A stretch of DNA of 64,000 nt from Gramella sp. KN1008 (GCF_004332155.1 NZ_SJDV01000004.1:186001-250000), one strand, 5' to 3'. Shown: positions 9,126 through 18,378, numbered from the stretch's first letter. A program made the numbers and translations. Notes: a model not told the origin generated them from the letters alone.

Positions 9126-9476
9126 TTATTTAACTAACCACACGCAGGCTTTTACCCCTGACTCCAGCTTTAATTTTATACGCAGATAGGAATTTCCTTC
9201 ATACCTGTCGGCTGTTGCCAGCTCTTCTTTTGTTAGCTGAAACACGGTACCAGGTACCATTTTATTATTAACTGATAGTTGGATTGCGGGATAGAAATTT
9301 CCTGAAGTTTTGTCCTGGATCCTGATCCTGTACTTTTCATACCCGGATAGTTTATCTGCTGCGCTGTGAAGTTGTCTTCCAAAAACAGACCGTTGAACCT
9401 TCTTGTCCTGAAGGGTGCCGTAGGGAAAAAGCTTTTCCCTTATCCGGATGTTGAAATCTAATTGCTTCTTTTCAAT
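9126..9476 (-). CDS. AIG2-like gamma-glutamylcyclotransferase family protein with no ATG/GTG/TTG start
   Basis: Reading the minus strand here gives a continuous frame to TAA at 9126 that encodes the AIG2/GGCT fold: KLFPYGTLQD (substrate-binding YGTL loop), QRSVFGRQL, PGTVFQLTKEEL, and ADRYEG, whose Glu fits the family's catalytic residue, then Y. The family releases 5-oxoproline from gamma-glutamyl compounds. No ATG, GTG or TTG precedes YGTL in frame before an upstream stop. Candidate starts are ATT at 9476 (116 aa, overlapping the DUF4174 gene by 19 bases) or ATA at 9443 (105 aa). Translational coupling to DUF4174 or a recent start-codon/frameshift mutation could both explain this. Product call is firm; start is not. 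Confidence 0.72.
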   Translation of the reverse strand: MEKKQLDFNIRIREKLFPYGTLQDKKVQRSVFGRQLHSAADKLSGYEKYRIRIQDKTSGNFYPAIQLSVNNKMVPGTVFQLTKEELATADRYEGNSYLRIKLKLESGVKACVWLVK

Positions 9477-9886
9477 TCGGCCTGCCGCATGGGCATGGAG
9501 TCTATGATCTTAAATAGATAGCTGGATTCCAGGATTTCTCTTTGCCTTAATTTTACACCACCGTCCAGTCCAATTAGAATTACTTCAAAATCGGCTTCCT
9601 TGTCAAGCATCTGATCATAGATACCCACATCATCTCTCCATCCGGAATCCATGGGGAGATATTGTTTGAATTTGCCTGGAGTGGAATGAAGAAGAACCAG
9701 TTTTCTTTCTTCAAACCCTTTTATTCCGGCAGTTAACTCTTTTCTCTGAGCTTCAAATTTTTCGGAATTGGTAGAGTCGGTAAAGACGACAACAGCTCTA
9801 TTCTGCCATTTATAATCGGCTGGATTTTGTGCCGTTACTAATTGCAGCCACAATAGACAAATTATTACAGGCAGTAATCTTTTCAT
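9458..9886 (-). CDS. DUF4174 domain secreted protein
   Basis: A 142-residue exported protein: signal peptide (1-19, ending VTAQ) and a DUF4174 domain that starts YKWQNRAVVVF and contains LVLLHSTPGKF and FEVILIGLDGGVKLR. The fold of this family looks thioredoxin-like but it lacks a CXXC pair here, so redox activity is not supported. Its 3' end overlaps the start region of the gamma-glutamylcyclotransferase-like gene, suggesting the two are co-expressed. Function unknown. Confidence 0.88.
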   Translation of the reverse strand: MKRLLPVIICLLWLQLVTAQNPADYKWQNRAVVVFTDSTNSEKFEAQRKELTAGIKGFEERKLVLLHSTPGKFKQYLPMDSGWRDDVGIYDQMLDKEADFEVILIGLDGGVKLRQREILESSYLFKIIDSMPMRQAELKRSN

Positions 9887-9960
9887 GCCCGAAATATAGA
9901 GAGTCTAATGCCTTGATTTTCTGAAAGAAATGCTAATTTCTCTTTATAAGAGCATAAAAG

Positions 9961-10419
9961 TTATTCTGCTCTTGTCCAGGTCATTGTACGCCCCATTATG
10001 GAAAAACCAATGTAACCGACTATTTTCAGGTTACCATTTTCTTGTAATTCCATATTACAAGCATAGGTCTTTCCTTTTTCCGGATCATAGAGCTCTCCGT
10101 CTTCCCATTCATTATCGCCTTCATATTCGAAACCAGACATTATGCGCATTCCCATTAAGGCTCTGCTTTGTAGATCCTCTTCCGAATTTTCTATATCCAA
10201 TCGGGGTTTTCCACTGGCATCCCTGGGATCTTCAAGCCATATAATCTTTCCGCAAAATTCATTTCTCTCATCCTGGCATCTGTAAATTTTGACTTTTGCT
10301 GTATTTTCGGAATTATACCACACTCCCAGTATAGCGTTCTTCCCTTTCTGAGCAACGGCAGGCAAACCTATAAAAATTAATAGCCCGGTAATTAAGATCT
10401 TTTTGATAGTCTGTTTCAT
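9961..10419 (-). CDS. DUF2147 family periplasmic protein
   Basis: A 152-residue protein with a signal peptide (about 1-23, ending PAVAQ) and a DUF2147 domain: ILGVWYNSENTAKVKIY, a CGKIIWLEDP block, a central GFEYEGDNEWEDGELYDP stretch and a C-terminal IMGRTMTWTR strand. The family is common in Bacteroidota and Proteobacteria and has a lipocalin-like barrel; its ligand is not settled. The gene is single, 75 bases downstream in the leftward direction from the next gene's promoter region. Confidence 0.92.
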   Translation of the reverse strand: MKQTIKKILITGLLIFIGLPAVAQKGKNAILGVWYNSENTAKVKIYRCQDERNEFCGKIIWLEDPRDASGKPRLDIENSEEDLQSRALMGMRIMSGFEYEGDNEWEDGELYDPEKGKTYACNMELQENGNLKIVGYIGFSIMGRTMTWTRAE

Positions 10420-10542
10420 GTTAACTAGAATAAGTGGTTTTAAAATTTTTACGGTTGGCAGTAAAAAACAGGATTAAACTAGCAAAATTGAATTAAGTCT
10501 GCATACCATTTTCGGGGTATTTAGACTTATAGTTCTCATGAT

Positions 10543-10893
10543 CTATTGGTTTTTCCTGACCAGGGCATAAAAGTCATTATCAAGTTTCAAATAACCCTGA
10601 TCGTACACGAAGAAATACTGGTTGCCTGTCTTGGTGGTGTAGATGCTGGTAAAATGCTGAAAATCGAAACCCCGCGCAAGCAATTTGCTTTTGGGAACTG
10701 AAGTTTTACCTGTAGGATTCAAATCTTCCAGAATTCTGTGATTGCGCCTAAGAAGATTGTTGATGTTCCGTACCAGGTTCGAACTTTCCTTATTTACCTT
10801 GTTATGGTGGGAATTGCGGCAGTAATCGCTGCAGAATTTCTTATCGGTTCTGCCTTTTATTTTCTCCCCGCATTCCAGACAGGTTTTTTCCAT
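10543..10893 (-). CDS. Small zinc-ribbon protein
   Basis: A 116-residue cytoplasmic protein. Residues 5-30 form a treble-clef/zinc-ribbon with Cys5, Cys8, Cys21 and Cys25 (CLECGEKI and FCSDYCRNSHHNK), typical of DUF2116-like zinc fingers. The remaining 85 residues are helical then beta and basic, with FQHFTSIYTTKTGNQYFFVYDQGY. Related proteins are frequent hypothetical neighbours in Flavobacteriia. A nucleic-acid-binding role is plausible from the basic, Asn/Arg-rich middle but unproven. Confidence 0.82.
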   Translation of the reverse strand: MEKTCLECGEKIKGRTDKKFCSDYCRNSHHNKVNKESSNLVRNINNLLRRNHRILEDLNPTGKTSVPKSKLLARGFDFQHFTSIYTTKTGNQYFFVYDQGYLKLDNDFYALVRKNQ

Positions 10894-10940
10894 TTTTAAA
10901 TATAAATAAAAAATGGAATTATTGTTCTGAAAGTCAAAGC

Positions 10941-11348
10941 TTAAGATTGTTCGGTTACCTCAATGTTTATTGTGATCAATTCGTTAGTGGAAGAACGGAA
11001 GTTCAGTTGATATACTCCTGCAGATCGAGGAGTGAATTCATAAGTTCGGGTATCTTTCTTAATTGCCTGGGCACAGTTGCAGCCAAAGTAAGCTACTAAA
11101 ACTTCAATAATCTTTCCTTCTTCGGTGGAGCTTTCCTTGAAATCTGTAAAGCTGCCGCAGGTGTTTTTAATCAAGAAGGTCACATCTATAGATACAGTTT
11201 CATTTACCATGGCAGTTTCTGGAGCCTCCACCTTATCAATAAGGGCAACCTCGCCGGTAATACAATCTGTTTCCACGTCATCCTCATTACAGGAAACATT
11301 CATCAATACAAATAGGGCAATAAATAATAGATTTAGAGAGGTTCTCAT
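10941..11348 (-). CDS. Small lipoprotein, beta-rich
   Basis: A 135-residue lipoprotein: signal sequence with lipobox MNVSC (Cys about residue 20) and a mature domain rich in beta-strand patterns with four further Cys residues (DC, TC, GCNC). The segment RTYEFTPRSAGVYQLNF reads like the last strands of an Ig-like or GOLD-like fold. No catalytic motif. Function unknown; stands between a zinc-ribbon protein and an ABM monooxygenase gene on the same strand. Confidence 0.8.
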   Translation of the reverse strand: MRTSLNLLFIALFVLMNVSCNEDDVETDCITGEVALIDKVEAPETAMVNETVSIDVTFLIKNTCGSFTDFKESSTEEGKIIEVLVAYFGCNCAQAIKKDTRTYEFTPRSAGVYQLNFRSSTNELITINIEVTEQS

Positions 11349-11423
11349 TTTTATTTTTTATTTCGGTTGACCGGATTTCTTTTTAGTGAGATGGTTAAAA
11401 CGGGAAATGGTTGCGTGCTATTT

Positions 11424-11741
11424 TTAAACGGAAAAATCATAATCCCTTTCTACTCTCGCTATTCTTACCTTATAACGACTGTACCAGTTTTTTATTCCCA
11501 TTTCCTGAGCCAGTAGGTGTTCTGAATGTTTCTTCCATTTCCTGATACTCTCAAGGTCTTTCCAGTAGGAAACGCTTATACCTATAGTATCTCTGGCCGA
11601 TTCAAAGCCAAGATAGCCGGGTTGTTGTTTGGCAAGTTCTTCCATTTTTACCGCCATTTCCTGATAGCCTTCCTTGTTTTCAGTTCTTATGGAAGTGAAA
11701 ATTACTGCATAATAAGGGGGGCTGGGCGTATCTGCGATCAT
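11424..11741 (-). CDS. Antibiotic biosynthesis monooxygenase (ABM) domain protein
   Basis: A 105-residue single-domain ABM protein, a ferredoxin-like dimeric fold. YYAVIFTSIR (strand 1), GYLGFESARD (strand 2-3), ISVSYWKDLESIRKWKKHSEH (about 55-75) and WYSRYKVRIARVE (strand 4) follow the family order. Members act as cofactor-free oxygenases or heme-degrading/quinone-related enzymes; substrate unknown. Its start overlaps the stop of the upstream methyltransferase gene by 4 bases, so the pair is translationally coupled. Confidence 0.88.
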   Translation of the reverse strand: MIADTPSPPYYAVIFTSIRTENKEGYQEMAVKMEELAKQQPGYLGFESARDTIGISVSYWKDLESIRKWKKHSEHLLAQEMGIKNWYSRYKVRIARVERDYDFSV

Positions 11742-12361
11742 TTTTTATAGAATAAGAAGCTGATTAATCTTGGTGTATGTTGCTGGTCCTCATCAAATCC
11801 TTCGTTGAGTTTTTCAAGTTCAAAGCCCGCCTTGAACGCTGCCGAGGTGAAATCGGAAATATGGTGTGTAAAGGTTTCCAGTTCTATCCTTCCATCCTTA
11901 CTTTCAAATCTCGCTTTGGTTCCTTTGTATTGCTTGAATGGATGAAGTTCTGAGACGTAGAAGTGCCCGTCATTAGCTAATTTTGAATAGGCCTGCTGAA
12001 AGATAAAATCCAGGTCTGCAATATGCTCCAGGATGAGATTACAGGTTATGAGATCAAAATTTTCAACGGTCCAGTCCCAGTCTTTGGTAATATCGGCTCT
12101 TTTAAAACTCACTTTTGAATCATTGATCTTCTTCCTGGCGATTTTCAGCATATTTTCTGAAAAGTCAACAGCAAGTATCTTTTCTGTTCTTTGTAAAAGC
12201 CATTCAGTATTTTTTCCTGTACCGCAGCCGAGTTCAAGAACTTCTTTAAATCGAAGCCCTCCCAATACAGATTTTGTAAGTTCTTTATCCAGATCCCTCG
12301 TCCTGTTCCTGTTGGTATCATATTGACCGGACCAATCATCGTATGCCTTTTCAATACTCAT
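11738..12361 (-). CDS. Class I SAM-dependent methyltransferase
   Basis: A 207-residue methyltransferase with motif I VLELGCGTGKNTEWL (about residues 40-54), the acidic ribose-binding end of strand 2 (ILAVDFSENM), and the motif IV region DLITCNLILEHIADL. The C-terminal part has the FYVSELHPFKQYKG segment typical of small-molecule or quinone-like methyltransferases. Substrate cannot be assigned. Coupled with the ABM monooxygenase gene by a 4-base overlap, which suggests a shared small aromatic or quinone substrate (inference). Confidence 0.9.
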   Translation of the reverse strand: MSIEKAYDDWSGQYDTNRNRTRDLDKELTKSVLGGLRFKEVLELGCGTGKNTEWLLQRTEKILAVDFSENMLKIARKKINDSKVSFKRADITKDWDWTVENFDLITCNLILEHIADLDFIFQQAYSKLANDGHFYVSELHPFKQYKGTKARFESKDGRIELETFTHHISDFTSAAFKAGFELEKLNEGFDEDQQHTPRLISFLFYKK

Positions 12362-12445
12362 ATTCGGATAATTTTTAAAGCCCTGAATTTAGTGAATACT
12401 TCTGGGAAATTCGATCTGTGGAATTCACTATTTAGAAGGTTTATC

Positions 12446-12477
12446 CGTTTACAAACGTTTACAAACGCAAGTAAACG
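12446..12477. repeat. Tandem CGTTTACAAA decamers with an inverted GTAAACG
   Basis: Two exact head-to-tail copies of CGTTTACAAA (12446-12455, 12456-12465) followed by CGCAAGTAAACG, so that CGTTTAC (12456-12462) and GTAAACG (12471-12477) form an inverted repeat. Located between the divergent methyltransferase and ssb genes, where it could be a protein-binding site. No family identified. Confidence 0.5.
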
Positions 12478-12576
12478 TAAGCAAATATTTTTTATACGAA
12501 TATCATGGTAAGGCTGCCGCACATTTGTCCTGTTGGAATGAACGAATGATTTTCAACTGCAAAAAATTCTATAGTT

Positions 12577-12909
12577 ATGAGCACTTTAAGAAACACAGTA
12601 CAATTGATCGGGCATGTAGGTAATGATCCTGAAATCGTAAATCTTGAATCTGGAAAAAAACTGGCAAAATTTTCAATCGCCACAAATGAGAGTTATAAAA
12701 ATTCCAAGGGAGAGAAGGTCACAGATACCCAGTGGCATAATATAGTCGCATGGGGTAAGACCGCCGAGCTGGTGGAGAATTATGTCCCCAAAGGAAAGGA
12801 AGTTGGAATAGAGGGAAAACTTACCACAAGGAGCTATGAAGATAAAGAGGGCAATAAGCGTTATGTTACCGAGGTGATCTGTAACGAGCTATTGCTACTG
12901 GGCAAGTAA
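12577..12909 (+). CDS. ssb: Short single-stranded DNA-binding protein
   Basis: A 110-residue SSB made only of the OB fold: LRNTVQLIGHVGNDPE start, the WHNIVAWGKTAELVENYV core and YVTEVICNELLLLG end. Typical replicative SSBs have a further Gly/Pro-rich linker and an acidic DDxPF tip that recruits partner enzymes; both are missing, the protein ending seven residues after the last strand. It is therefore probably a secondary SSB paralogue, with the main one elsewhere in the genome (inference). A strong hairpin terminator follows. Confidence 0.93.
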   Translation: MSTLRNTVQLIGHVGNDPEIVNLESGKKLAKFSIATNESYKNSKGEKVTDTQWHNIVAWGKTAELVENYVPKGKEVGIEGKLTTRSYEDKEGNKRYVTEVICNELLLLGK

Positions 12910-12934
12910 GTTATTGAATGGTGTTTGAGTAATG

Positions 12935-12970
12935 AAAGCGTCTTCCTGAACCGGAAGACGCTTTTATTTT
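12935..12970. terminator. Bidirectional terminator between ssb and the sodium symporter gene
   Basis: Stem AAAGCGTCTTCC / GGAAGACGCTTT (12 bp) with a 6-base loop, T-rich on both sides. It lies between the convergent stops at 12909 (+) and 12977 (-) and can serve both. Confidence 0.85.
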
Positions 12971-12976
12971 AATATC

Positions 12977-14746
12977 CTAGTGATCGGAAGCTTTGCCGGC
13001 TCCCGAAGGGATCCGGATATCCTCCACAATATTCTGAACATCCTCTGGTGGAGGTGCAGTTAGTCTTGATACAGTAACTGAAATAATGATATTTAACAGC
13101 ATTGCGATCACACCAAAGCCTTCGGGGGAGGTGCCAAACCACCATTCAGACTCTGGGCGGGGTTCTAATCCGTAAAAACCGGTCTTATATCTGACCATAT
13201 AGAAGAGCATCAGGCTAATTCCAACGATCATTCCACTTATAGCTCCCTCTTTGTTCATTCGTTTGTCGAATATTCCCAGAACGATTGCGGGAAAAAATGA
13301 AGCCGCGGCAAGTCCGAACGCCAAGGCTACAACAGCCGCTACAAAACCTGGTGGATAGATGCCAAATAATCCTGCTGCTATTACTGCCAGAAATATGCTA
13401 ATTCGTGCTGCCAGAAGTTCCTGCTTGTCGGTAATGTTCGGTTTTAATTGTTTCTTTAGCAAATCATGAGAGATCGAGGTGGATATTACCAGGAGTAAAC
13501 CTGCCGCTGTAGATAAAGCTGCTGCCAGGCCACCAGCTGCAACCAGAGCGATAACCCAGTTGGGCAGTTTGGCAATTTCTGGATTTGCCAATACCATTAT
13601 ATCACGATCAACGTACAATTCATTTTTTGAATTGGTTGGGTTGGAAATAAGCCTTTCCCCATAAGTGCCCCTTGATTCTTTAAATTCCGGCTTTCCATTT
13701 ACAGCGTCAGAATTAGAGTACTGAATTTTTCCGTCATTATTTTTATCTGTCCACGAAATAAGCCCTGTATTTTCCCAGTTCTTAAACCATGCTGGCATCG
13801 AGCTATATTCTTTATCCATTACGGTTTCGATAAGATTGGTTCTGGCAAAGACCGAAACGGCAGGAGCTGTCGTATATAAAACGGCAATCAGTAAGAGAGC
13901 ATATCCGGCCGATTTTCTGGCATCTTTCACCCTGGGAACCGTAAAGAAGCGAACAATCACATGTGGAAGACCCGCAGTTCCGGCCATAAGAGCCAGTGTA
14001 ATTGCAAAAACGTCCCAGGTAGATTTAGAGCCATCGGTATATTCTTTAAAGCCCAGTTGAGTATGAAGTTCGTCTAATTTATCAAGCAGGAAGGTTCCGT
14101 TCTCGAGTTGTGAACCCATTCCGATCTGTGGGATGGGATTTCCTGTCATTTGAATGGAAATAAAAATTGCCGGAACCATAAATGCGAATATCAGGACACA
14201 ATACTGTGCTACCTGGGTATAGGTAATACCCTTCATGCCTCCTATAAAGGCAAACACAAGTACCACAGCCATTCCTATGATCACGCCGTTTGTGATCTCT
14301 ACCTGCAGGAACTGGGAGAAAACGATTCCCACTCCTCTCATCTGCCCGGCCACATAGGTAAAGGAAACGATGAGAGCACAAACGATAGCAACTGTTCTTG
14401 CGGTATTGGAATAGTAACGATCCCCAATAAAATCAGGAACAGTGAATTTCCCGAATTTTCTCAGATAGGGCGCCAGTAAGAGGGCCAGTAAGACATAACC
14501 GCCTGTCCAGCCCATCAGGTATACAGATCCGTCATAACCGGTAAAAGAGATTATCCCTGCCATTGAAATAAAGGAAGCTGCACTCATCCAGTCGGCAGCA
14601 GTGGCCATTCCATTTGCCAGGGGGGAAACCCCGCTTCCGGCAATATAAAAGTCTTTAGTTGAAGACGCCCGCGCCCATATAGCTATTCCAAAATAAAGAG
14701 CAAAACTTAATCCGACCAGAATCCAGGTCCATAATTGTACATCCAT
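12977..14746 (-). CDS. Sodium:solute symporter (SSS family, DUF4212-associated type)
   Basis: A 589-residue transporter with about 13 membrane helices. The SSS family landmarks are present: AGSGVSPLANGMATAADWMSAASF near the N-terminus, a GGMKGITYTQV segment and LAAALSTAAGLLLVIS in the later core. An extra soluble loop of roughly 70 residues (about 300-370, with NNDGKIQYSNSD) is characteristic of the ActP/VC_2705 subgroup paired with DUF4212. Members move acetate or similar short-chain organic acids with Na+. It follows the DUF4212 gene by 27 bases and is the second gene of that operon. Confidence 0.93.
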   Translation of the reverse strand: MDVQLWTWILVGLSFALYFGIAIWARASSTKDFYIAGSGVSPLANGMATAADWMSAASFISMAGIISFTGYDGSVYLMGWTGGYVLLALLLAPYLRKFGKFTVPDFIGDRYYSNTARTVAIVCALIVSFTYVAGQMRGVGIVFSQFLQVEITNGVIIGMAVVLVFAFIGGMKGITYTQVAQYCVLIFAFMVPAIFISIQMTGNPIPQIGMGSQLENGTFLLDKLDELHTQLGFKEYTDGSKSTWDVFAITLALMAGTAGLPHVIVRFFTVPRVKDARKSAGYALLLIAVLYTTAPAVSVFARTNLIETVMDKEYSSMPAWFKNWENTGLISWTDKNNDGKIQYSNSDAVNGKPEFKESRGTYGERLISNPTNSKNELYVDRDIMVLANPEIAKLPNWVIALVAAGGLAAALSTAAGLLLVISTSISHDLLKKQLKPNITDKQELLAARISIFLAVIAAGLFGIYPPGFVAAVVALAFGLAAASFFPAIVLGIFDKRMNKEGAISGMIVGISLMLFYMVRYKTGFYGLEPRPESEWWFGTSPEGFGVIAMLLNIIISVTVSRLTAPPPEDVQNIVEDIRIPSGAGKASDH

Positions 14747-14773
14747 AAAAATGAGGCTTAAAAAGTAGAAGGT

Positions 14774-15031
14774 TTATTCACTATATCCATGCTTCTTATC
14801 AAGTTTGTTCATCAGGTGGATATAGATAAAAATTAAAATCACGAATACATAGATAGAACCTTGTTGTGCAAACCAGAAACCCAGTTTAAATCCACCAAGG
14901 CGGAATTGGTTCAGAAAATCCTTAAAAAGAATTCCTGCACCAAATGAAACAATGAACCAGACAGTAAGAAGGATCAGAAGATACTTAAGATTAGCCCTCC
15001 AGTAGGCTTTTGCGTTAAGGTTTGATTTCAT
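14774..15031 (-). CDS. DUF4212 small membrane subunit of the sodium symporter
   Basis: An 85-residue protein with two membrane helices (about 14-34 and 50-70) and a charged C-terminus, matching DUF4212 (AYWRANLKYLLILLTVWF and FWFAQQGSIYVFVILIF). The family is nearly always encoded just before an SSS transporter of the VC_2705 type, as here, and is thought to be its accessory subunit. First gene of a two-gene leftward operon. Confidence 0.93.
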   Translation of the reverse strand: MKSNLNAKAYWRANLKYLLILLTVWFIVSFGAGILFKDFLNQFRLGGFKLGFWFAQQGSIYVFVILIFIYIHLMNKLDKKHGYSE

Positions 15032-15125
15032 TCGTAATTATTAAATGTAATTTTTACGAATATAATATGAATATTATTAAAAGTTTGGAATTGTATGGAA
15101 TTCAAGTAAAAAATATTGAAAATTC

Positions 15126-16028
15126 CTAGAAATAGATCTCTTGCGCCAGGCGATACGTATTGGCATGAGCCTCAATGATCAGTTTTATATCTTTTGAATA
15201 ACCACCACCCATGCTGCATTCTACCGGGATTTTGAGATCATGACAGGTTTCCAGAACATAACGGTCACGGTCCTTACAGCCGGAGATAGTGCAGGAAAGT
15301 CTTCCCAGTTTATCGGTTTTGAGAATATCAACCCCGCTCAGGTAGAAAATAAAATCGGGCTGAACTTTGTCGATCAAATCAGGAAGTAATGATCTTAGTT
15401 TTTTAAGGTAAGTCTTATCATCGGTCCCATCTTTCAGTTCGATATCCAGATCAGACCTTTCCTTTTTAAATGGATAATTACCTTTACCATGCATCGAAAA
15501 GGTGAATACCGAAGGATCATTCTGAAAGATTTCCGCCGTCCCGTTACCCTGGTGAACGTCCAGATCTACGATCAGGATTTGTTTTGCCAGTTTCTGATTC
15601 TGAAGATATCTGGCTCCTATGGCCTGGTCGTTAAGCAAACAAAAAGCTTCGGCCCGGTTGGTGTATGCATGATGAGTTCCGCCCGCTATATTCATTGCAA
15701 TCCCATTTTCGAGGGCATGTTGACAGGCTTTGATGGTTCCGTCTGCAATGATCAGTTCACGATCCACAAGTTCCTGGGAAAGGGGAAATCCGGATTTTCG
15801 GATCTCTTTCCTGTCTAGTTTCAGGGCTTTCAACCTTTCAAAATAGTCTTTATCATGAACCGAAAGGATGTGATCCTCAGCCGGAAATTCAGGTTTAAAG
15901 AAATTGTTCTGATCGCAGGTGCCTTCATGCAGAAGTTGCTTTGGTAAAAGCTCATATTTCTCCATGGGGAAACGATGGCCTTCCGGGAGAGGATGTTTAT
16001 AGATAGGGTGGTAAGCGATCTTCAGCAT
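15126..16028 (-). CDS. Histone deacetylase / AcuC-family deacetylase
   Basis: A 300-residue zinc hydrolase of the arginase-deacetylase fold. AGGTHHAYTNRAEAFC holds the catalytic His pair, DLDVHQGNGTAEIF the zinc ligands (Asp and His), and SGVDILKTDKLG the third ligand Asp. ATG at 16028 (MLKIAYHPIY) is chosen over an upstream in-frame ATG at 16070 that would lie inside the metG terminator hairpin. Bacterial members deacetylate acetyl-lysine proteins (such as acetyl-CoA synthetase) or small acetylamines. Co-directional with metG but separated by that terminator. Confidence 0.93.
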   Translation of the reverse strand: MLKIAYHPIYKHPLPEGHRFPMEKYELLPKQLLHEGTCDQNNFFKPEFPAEDHILSVHDKDYFERLKALKLDRKEIRKSGFPLSQELVDRELIIADGTIKACQHALENGIAMNIAGGTHHAYTNRAEAFCLLNDQAIGARYLQNQKLAKQILIVDLDVHQGNGTAEIFQNDPSVFTFSMHGKGNYPFKKERSDLDIELKDGTDDKTYLKKLRSLLPDLIDKVQPDFIFYLSGVDILKTDKLGRLSCTISGCKDRDRYVLETCHDLKIPVECSMGGGYSKDIKLIIEAHANTYRLAQEIYF

Positions 16029-16040
16029 AATAATAGAATA

Positions 16041-16086
16041 AAAAAAACCTGTCATTCTGAGCGGAGCCAAAGAGACAGGTTTTTTA
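16041..16086 (-). terminator. metG terminator, containing an intergenic-repeat fragment
   Basis: A 12-bp stem (AAAAAACCTGTC / GACAGGTTTTTT) gives a T-run on the minus strand, about 95 bases after the metG stop. The loop (TGTCATTCTGAGCGGAGCC-like) is part of a repeat type found at other intergenic sites in this window. Confidence 0.8.
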
Positions 16087-16180
16087 ATTTCTAATGTTCA
16101 CATTTCGACTAGGCTCAATGTGAATTTAAATTAATAAAGTGTAAACCCTGACAGATCTCAAAATACTGTTAGGTTTACTC

Positions 16181-18256
16181 TTAATTTATAGTAGTTCCAT
16201 TATTAACATTTGCTTCATCCGGATTTACAAAAACCAGTTTCCCTTCTGTATTTTCGGTCATCAGGATCATTCCCTCGCTTTCCACACCACGGAGCTTTCT
16301 GGGAGCAAGGTTAACAAGGACGGTAACTTTTTTGCCTAGGATATCTTCAGCTTTAAAATGCTCGGCGATTCCTGAAACAACTGTTCTCTTATCCAGTCCT
16401 GTATCTACTTTTAAAACCATTAGTTTCTTGGTCTTAGGCATTTTTTGAGCTTCGATAATTGTTCCTACTCGCAGGTCCATTTTGGTAAAATCTTCAAAAG
16501 TGGCAGTGTCTTTCTGTGGTTCAGCCTTTTGATTCTCCATTTCGTTCGCGGTTTTGGTCGCTTTTAATTTTTCTAATTGCTTTTCTATCTGCTCATCATC
16601 GATCTTGCTGAAAAGCAATTCAGCCTTTCCTATCTGATGTCCTCCAGGGATAAGTGTTTCTTTTGTTCCAATGATATCCCATTCCGGAGTGTTTCCTGGG
16701 TCTTCATCGGTCTGGTTCAGCATTCTTTTCAACTTTTCTGAAGTGAATGGAAGGAATGGTTCACTTATTATAGACAGTGCCGAGGCTATCTGCAGGGCCA
16801 CATACATGATGGTCTTCACTCGTTCCTCATCGGTCTTGATAAGCTTCCAGGGTTCTTCGTCGGCCAGGTACTTGTTTCCAAGCCTTGCCAGATTCATCAG
16901 TTCAGCCTGTGCCTCCCGGAACCGGTATTTCTCAATAGAACTTGCGATTACCGAAGGATATGCTTTTAGCTCTTGGATGGTTTTGTTATCTACTTCTGAA
17001 TACTCTCCCGGCTGAGGAACTACACCATTGTAATATTTATTGGTAAGCACCACTACACGATTGATGAAATTACCCAAAATGGCAACCAGTTCGTTATTAT
17101 TTCTGGCCTGAAAATCCTTCCAGGTAAAATCGTTATCCTTGGTTTCTGGAGCATTGGCTGTTAGCACATATCTTAACACATCCTGTTGGTCAGGGAAATC
17201 TTCAAGATATTCATGTAGCCATACTGCCCAGTTCTTTGAAGTGGAAAGCTTTTTACCCTCCAGGTTCAAAAACTCGTTTGCCGGAACATTTTCAGGCAAA
17301 ATATAGTCGCCATGAGCCTTCAGCATTACGGGGAAAATGATACAGTGGAATACGATATTATCTTTCCCTATAAAATGTATAAGCTTGGTATTCTCGTCTT
17401 TCCAGTAAGGTTCCCAGTCTTTACCTTCCCTGGCAGCCCATTCTTTGGTTGATGAAATATAACCGATTGGGGCATCAAACCATACATATAGTACTTTTCC
17501 ATGACCCCCTTCCACAGGAACAGGAATACCCCAGTCCAGGTCTCTGGTTACGGCTCTTGGTCTGAGTCCGTCGTCTATCCAGCTTTTCACCTGCCCATAT
17601 ACATTGCTTTTCCAGTCGGCTTTATGACCTTTAAGGATCCACTCTTTTAACCAGTCTTCATATTGATCAAGCGGAAGGAACCAGTGTCTGGTCTCTTTTA
17701 ATGTAGGAACAGCCCCGGTTAATGTTGATTTTGGATTTATAAGGTCGGTAGCATTTAAAGAGGTTCCACAGCTTTCACACTGGTCTCCGTATGCTTCTTC
17801 GTTTCCACATTTTGGACAGGTCCCGGTGACAAATCGATCGGCCAGGAACTGACCTGCCTCTTCGTCGTATAATTGTTTGGTTGTTTCTTCAATGAACTTA
17901 CCGTCTTCAAACATTTTTTTGAAGAAAGCAGAAGCGGTTTCATGGTGCGTGTTTCCCGAAGTACGGGAGTAATTGTTGAAACTTATCCCAAATTCCTCAA
18001 AAGATCTTTTAATGATCGCATTGTATTTGTCAACCACATCCTGAGGACTCACACCTTCCTTTTTCGCCTTTATGGTAATTGGCACACCGTGCTCGTCGCT
18101 TCCACAAACAAAAGCCACATCATGTCCCTGCATTCTAAGGAAGCGGGAATAGATATCTGCCGGGACATACACACCGGCTAAATGTCCAATATGAATAGGC
18201 CCGTTAGTATATGGCAGGGCCGCTGTGATCGTAAATCTCTGAGGATTTTTGTTCAT
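16181..18256 (-). CDS. metG: Methionyl-tRNA synthetase
   Basis: Class Ia synthetase charging tRNA-Met, 691 residues. HIGH is at residues 22-25, a zinc knuckle [18 protein letters not shown] at about 145-162, and the KMSKS loop appears as KLSTS at about 337-342. The anticodon-binding helical domain follows, then a linker rich in Lys/Glu and a C-terminal tRNA-binding OB domain (about 590-691, with [18 protein letters not shown]). Length and domain order are those of Bacteroidota MetG. Single gene with its own terminator. Confidence 0.98.
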   Translation of the reverse strand: MNKNPQRFTITAALPYTNGPIHIGHLAGVYVPADIYSRFLRMQGHDVAFVCGSDEHGVPITIKAKKEGVSPQDVVDKYNAIIKRSFEEFGISFNNYSRTSGNTHHETASAFFKKMFEDGKFIEETTKQLYDEEAGQFLADRFVTGTCPKCGNEEAYGDQCESCGTSLNATDLINPKSTLTGAVPTLKETRHWFLPLDQYEDWLKEWILKGHKADWKSNVYGQVKSWIDDGLRPRAVTRDLDWGIPVPVEGGHGKVLYVWFDAPIGYISSTKEWAAREGKDWEPYWKDENTKLIHFIGKDNIVFHCIIFPVMLKAHGDYILPENVPANEFLNLEGKKLSTSKNWAVWLHEYLEDFPDQQDVLRYVLTANAPETKDNDFTWKDFQARNNNELVAILGNFINRVVVLTNKYYNGVVPQPGEYSEVDNKTIQELKAYPSVIASSIEKYRFREAQAELMNLARLGNKYLADEEPWKLIKTDEERVKTIMYVALQIASALSIISEPFLPFTSEKLKRMLNQTDEDPGNTPEWDIIGTKETLIPGGHQIGKAELLFSKIDDEQIEKQLEKLKATKTANEMENQKAEPQKDTATFEDFTKMDLRVGTIIEAQKMPKTKKLMVLKVDTGLDKRTVVSGIAEHFKAEDILGKKVTVLVNLAPRKLRGVESEGMILMTENTEGKLVFVNPDEANVNNGTTIN

Positions 18257-18378
18257 TATTTAGTTTACTTTTTAAGAGCCGTAAAGTTAAGCAAAGGTGT
18301 GCGAATACGCGTTAAATTCTTGTAAAAGGCGAAAGCTATGAGGAATAACTTTCTACTTTTACCTAAAACCAAATCGAA

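Noticed and set aside
9961..12361. A defence or biosynthetic island formed by the zinc-ribbon, ABM monooxygenase and methyltransferase genes
   Set aside because: Only the last two are coupled; spacing and composition of the others are ordinary and each is a common flavobacterial single gene.
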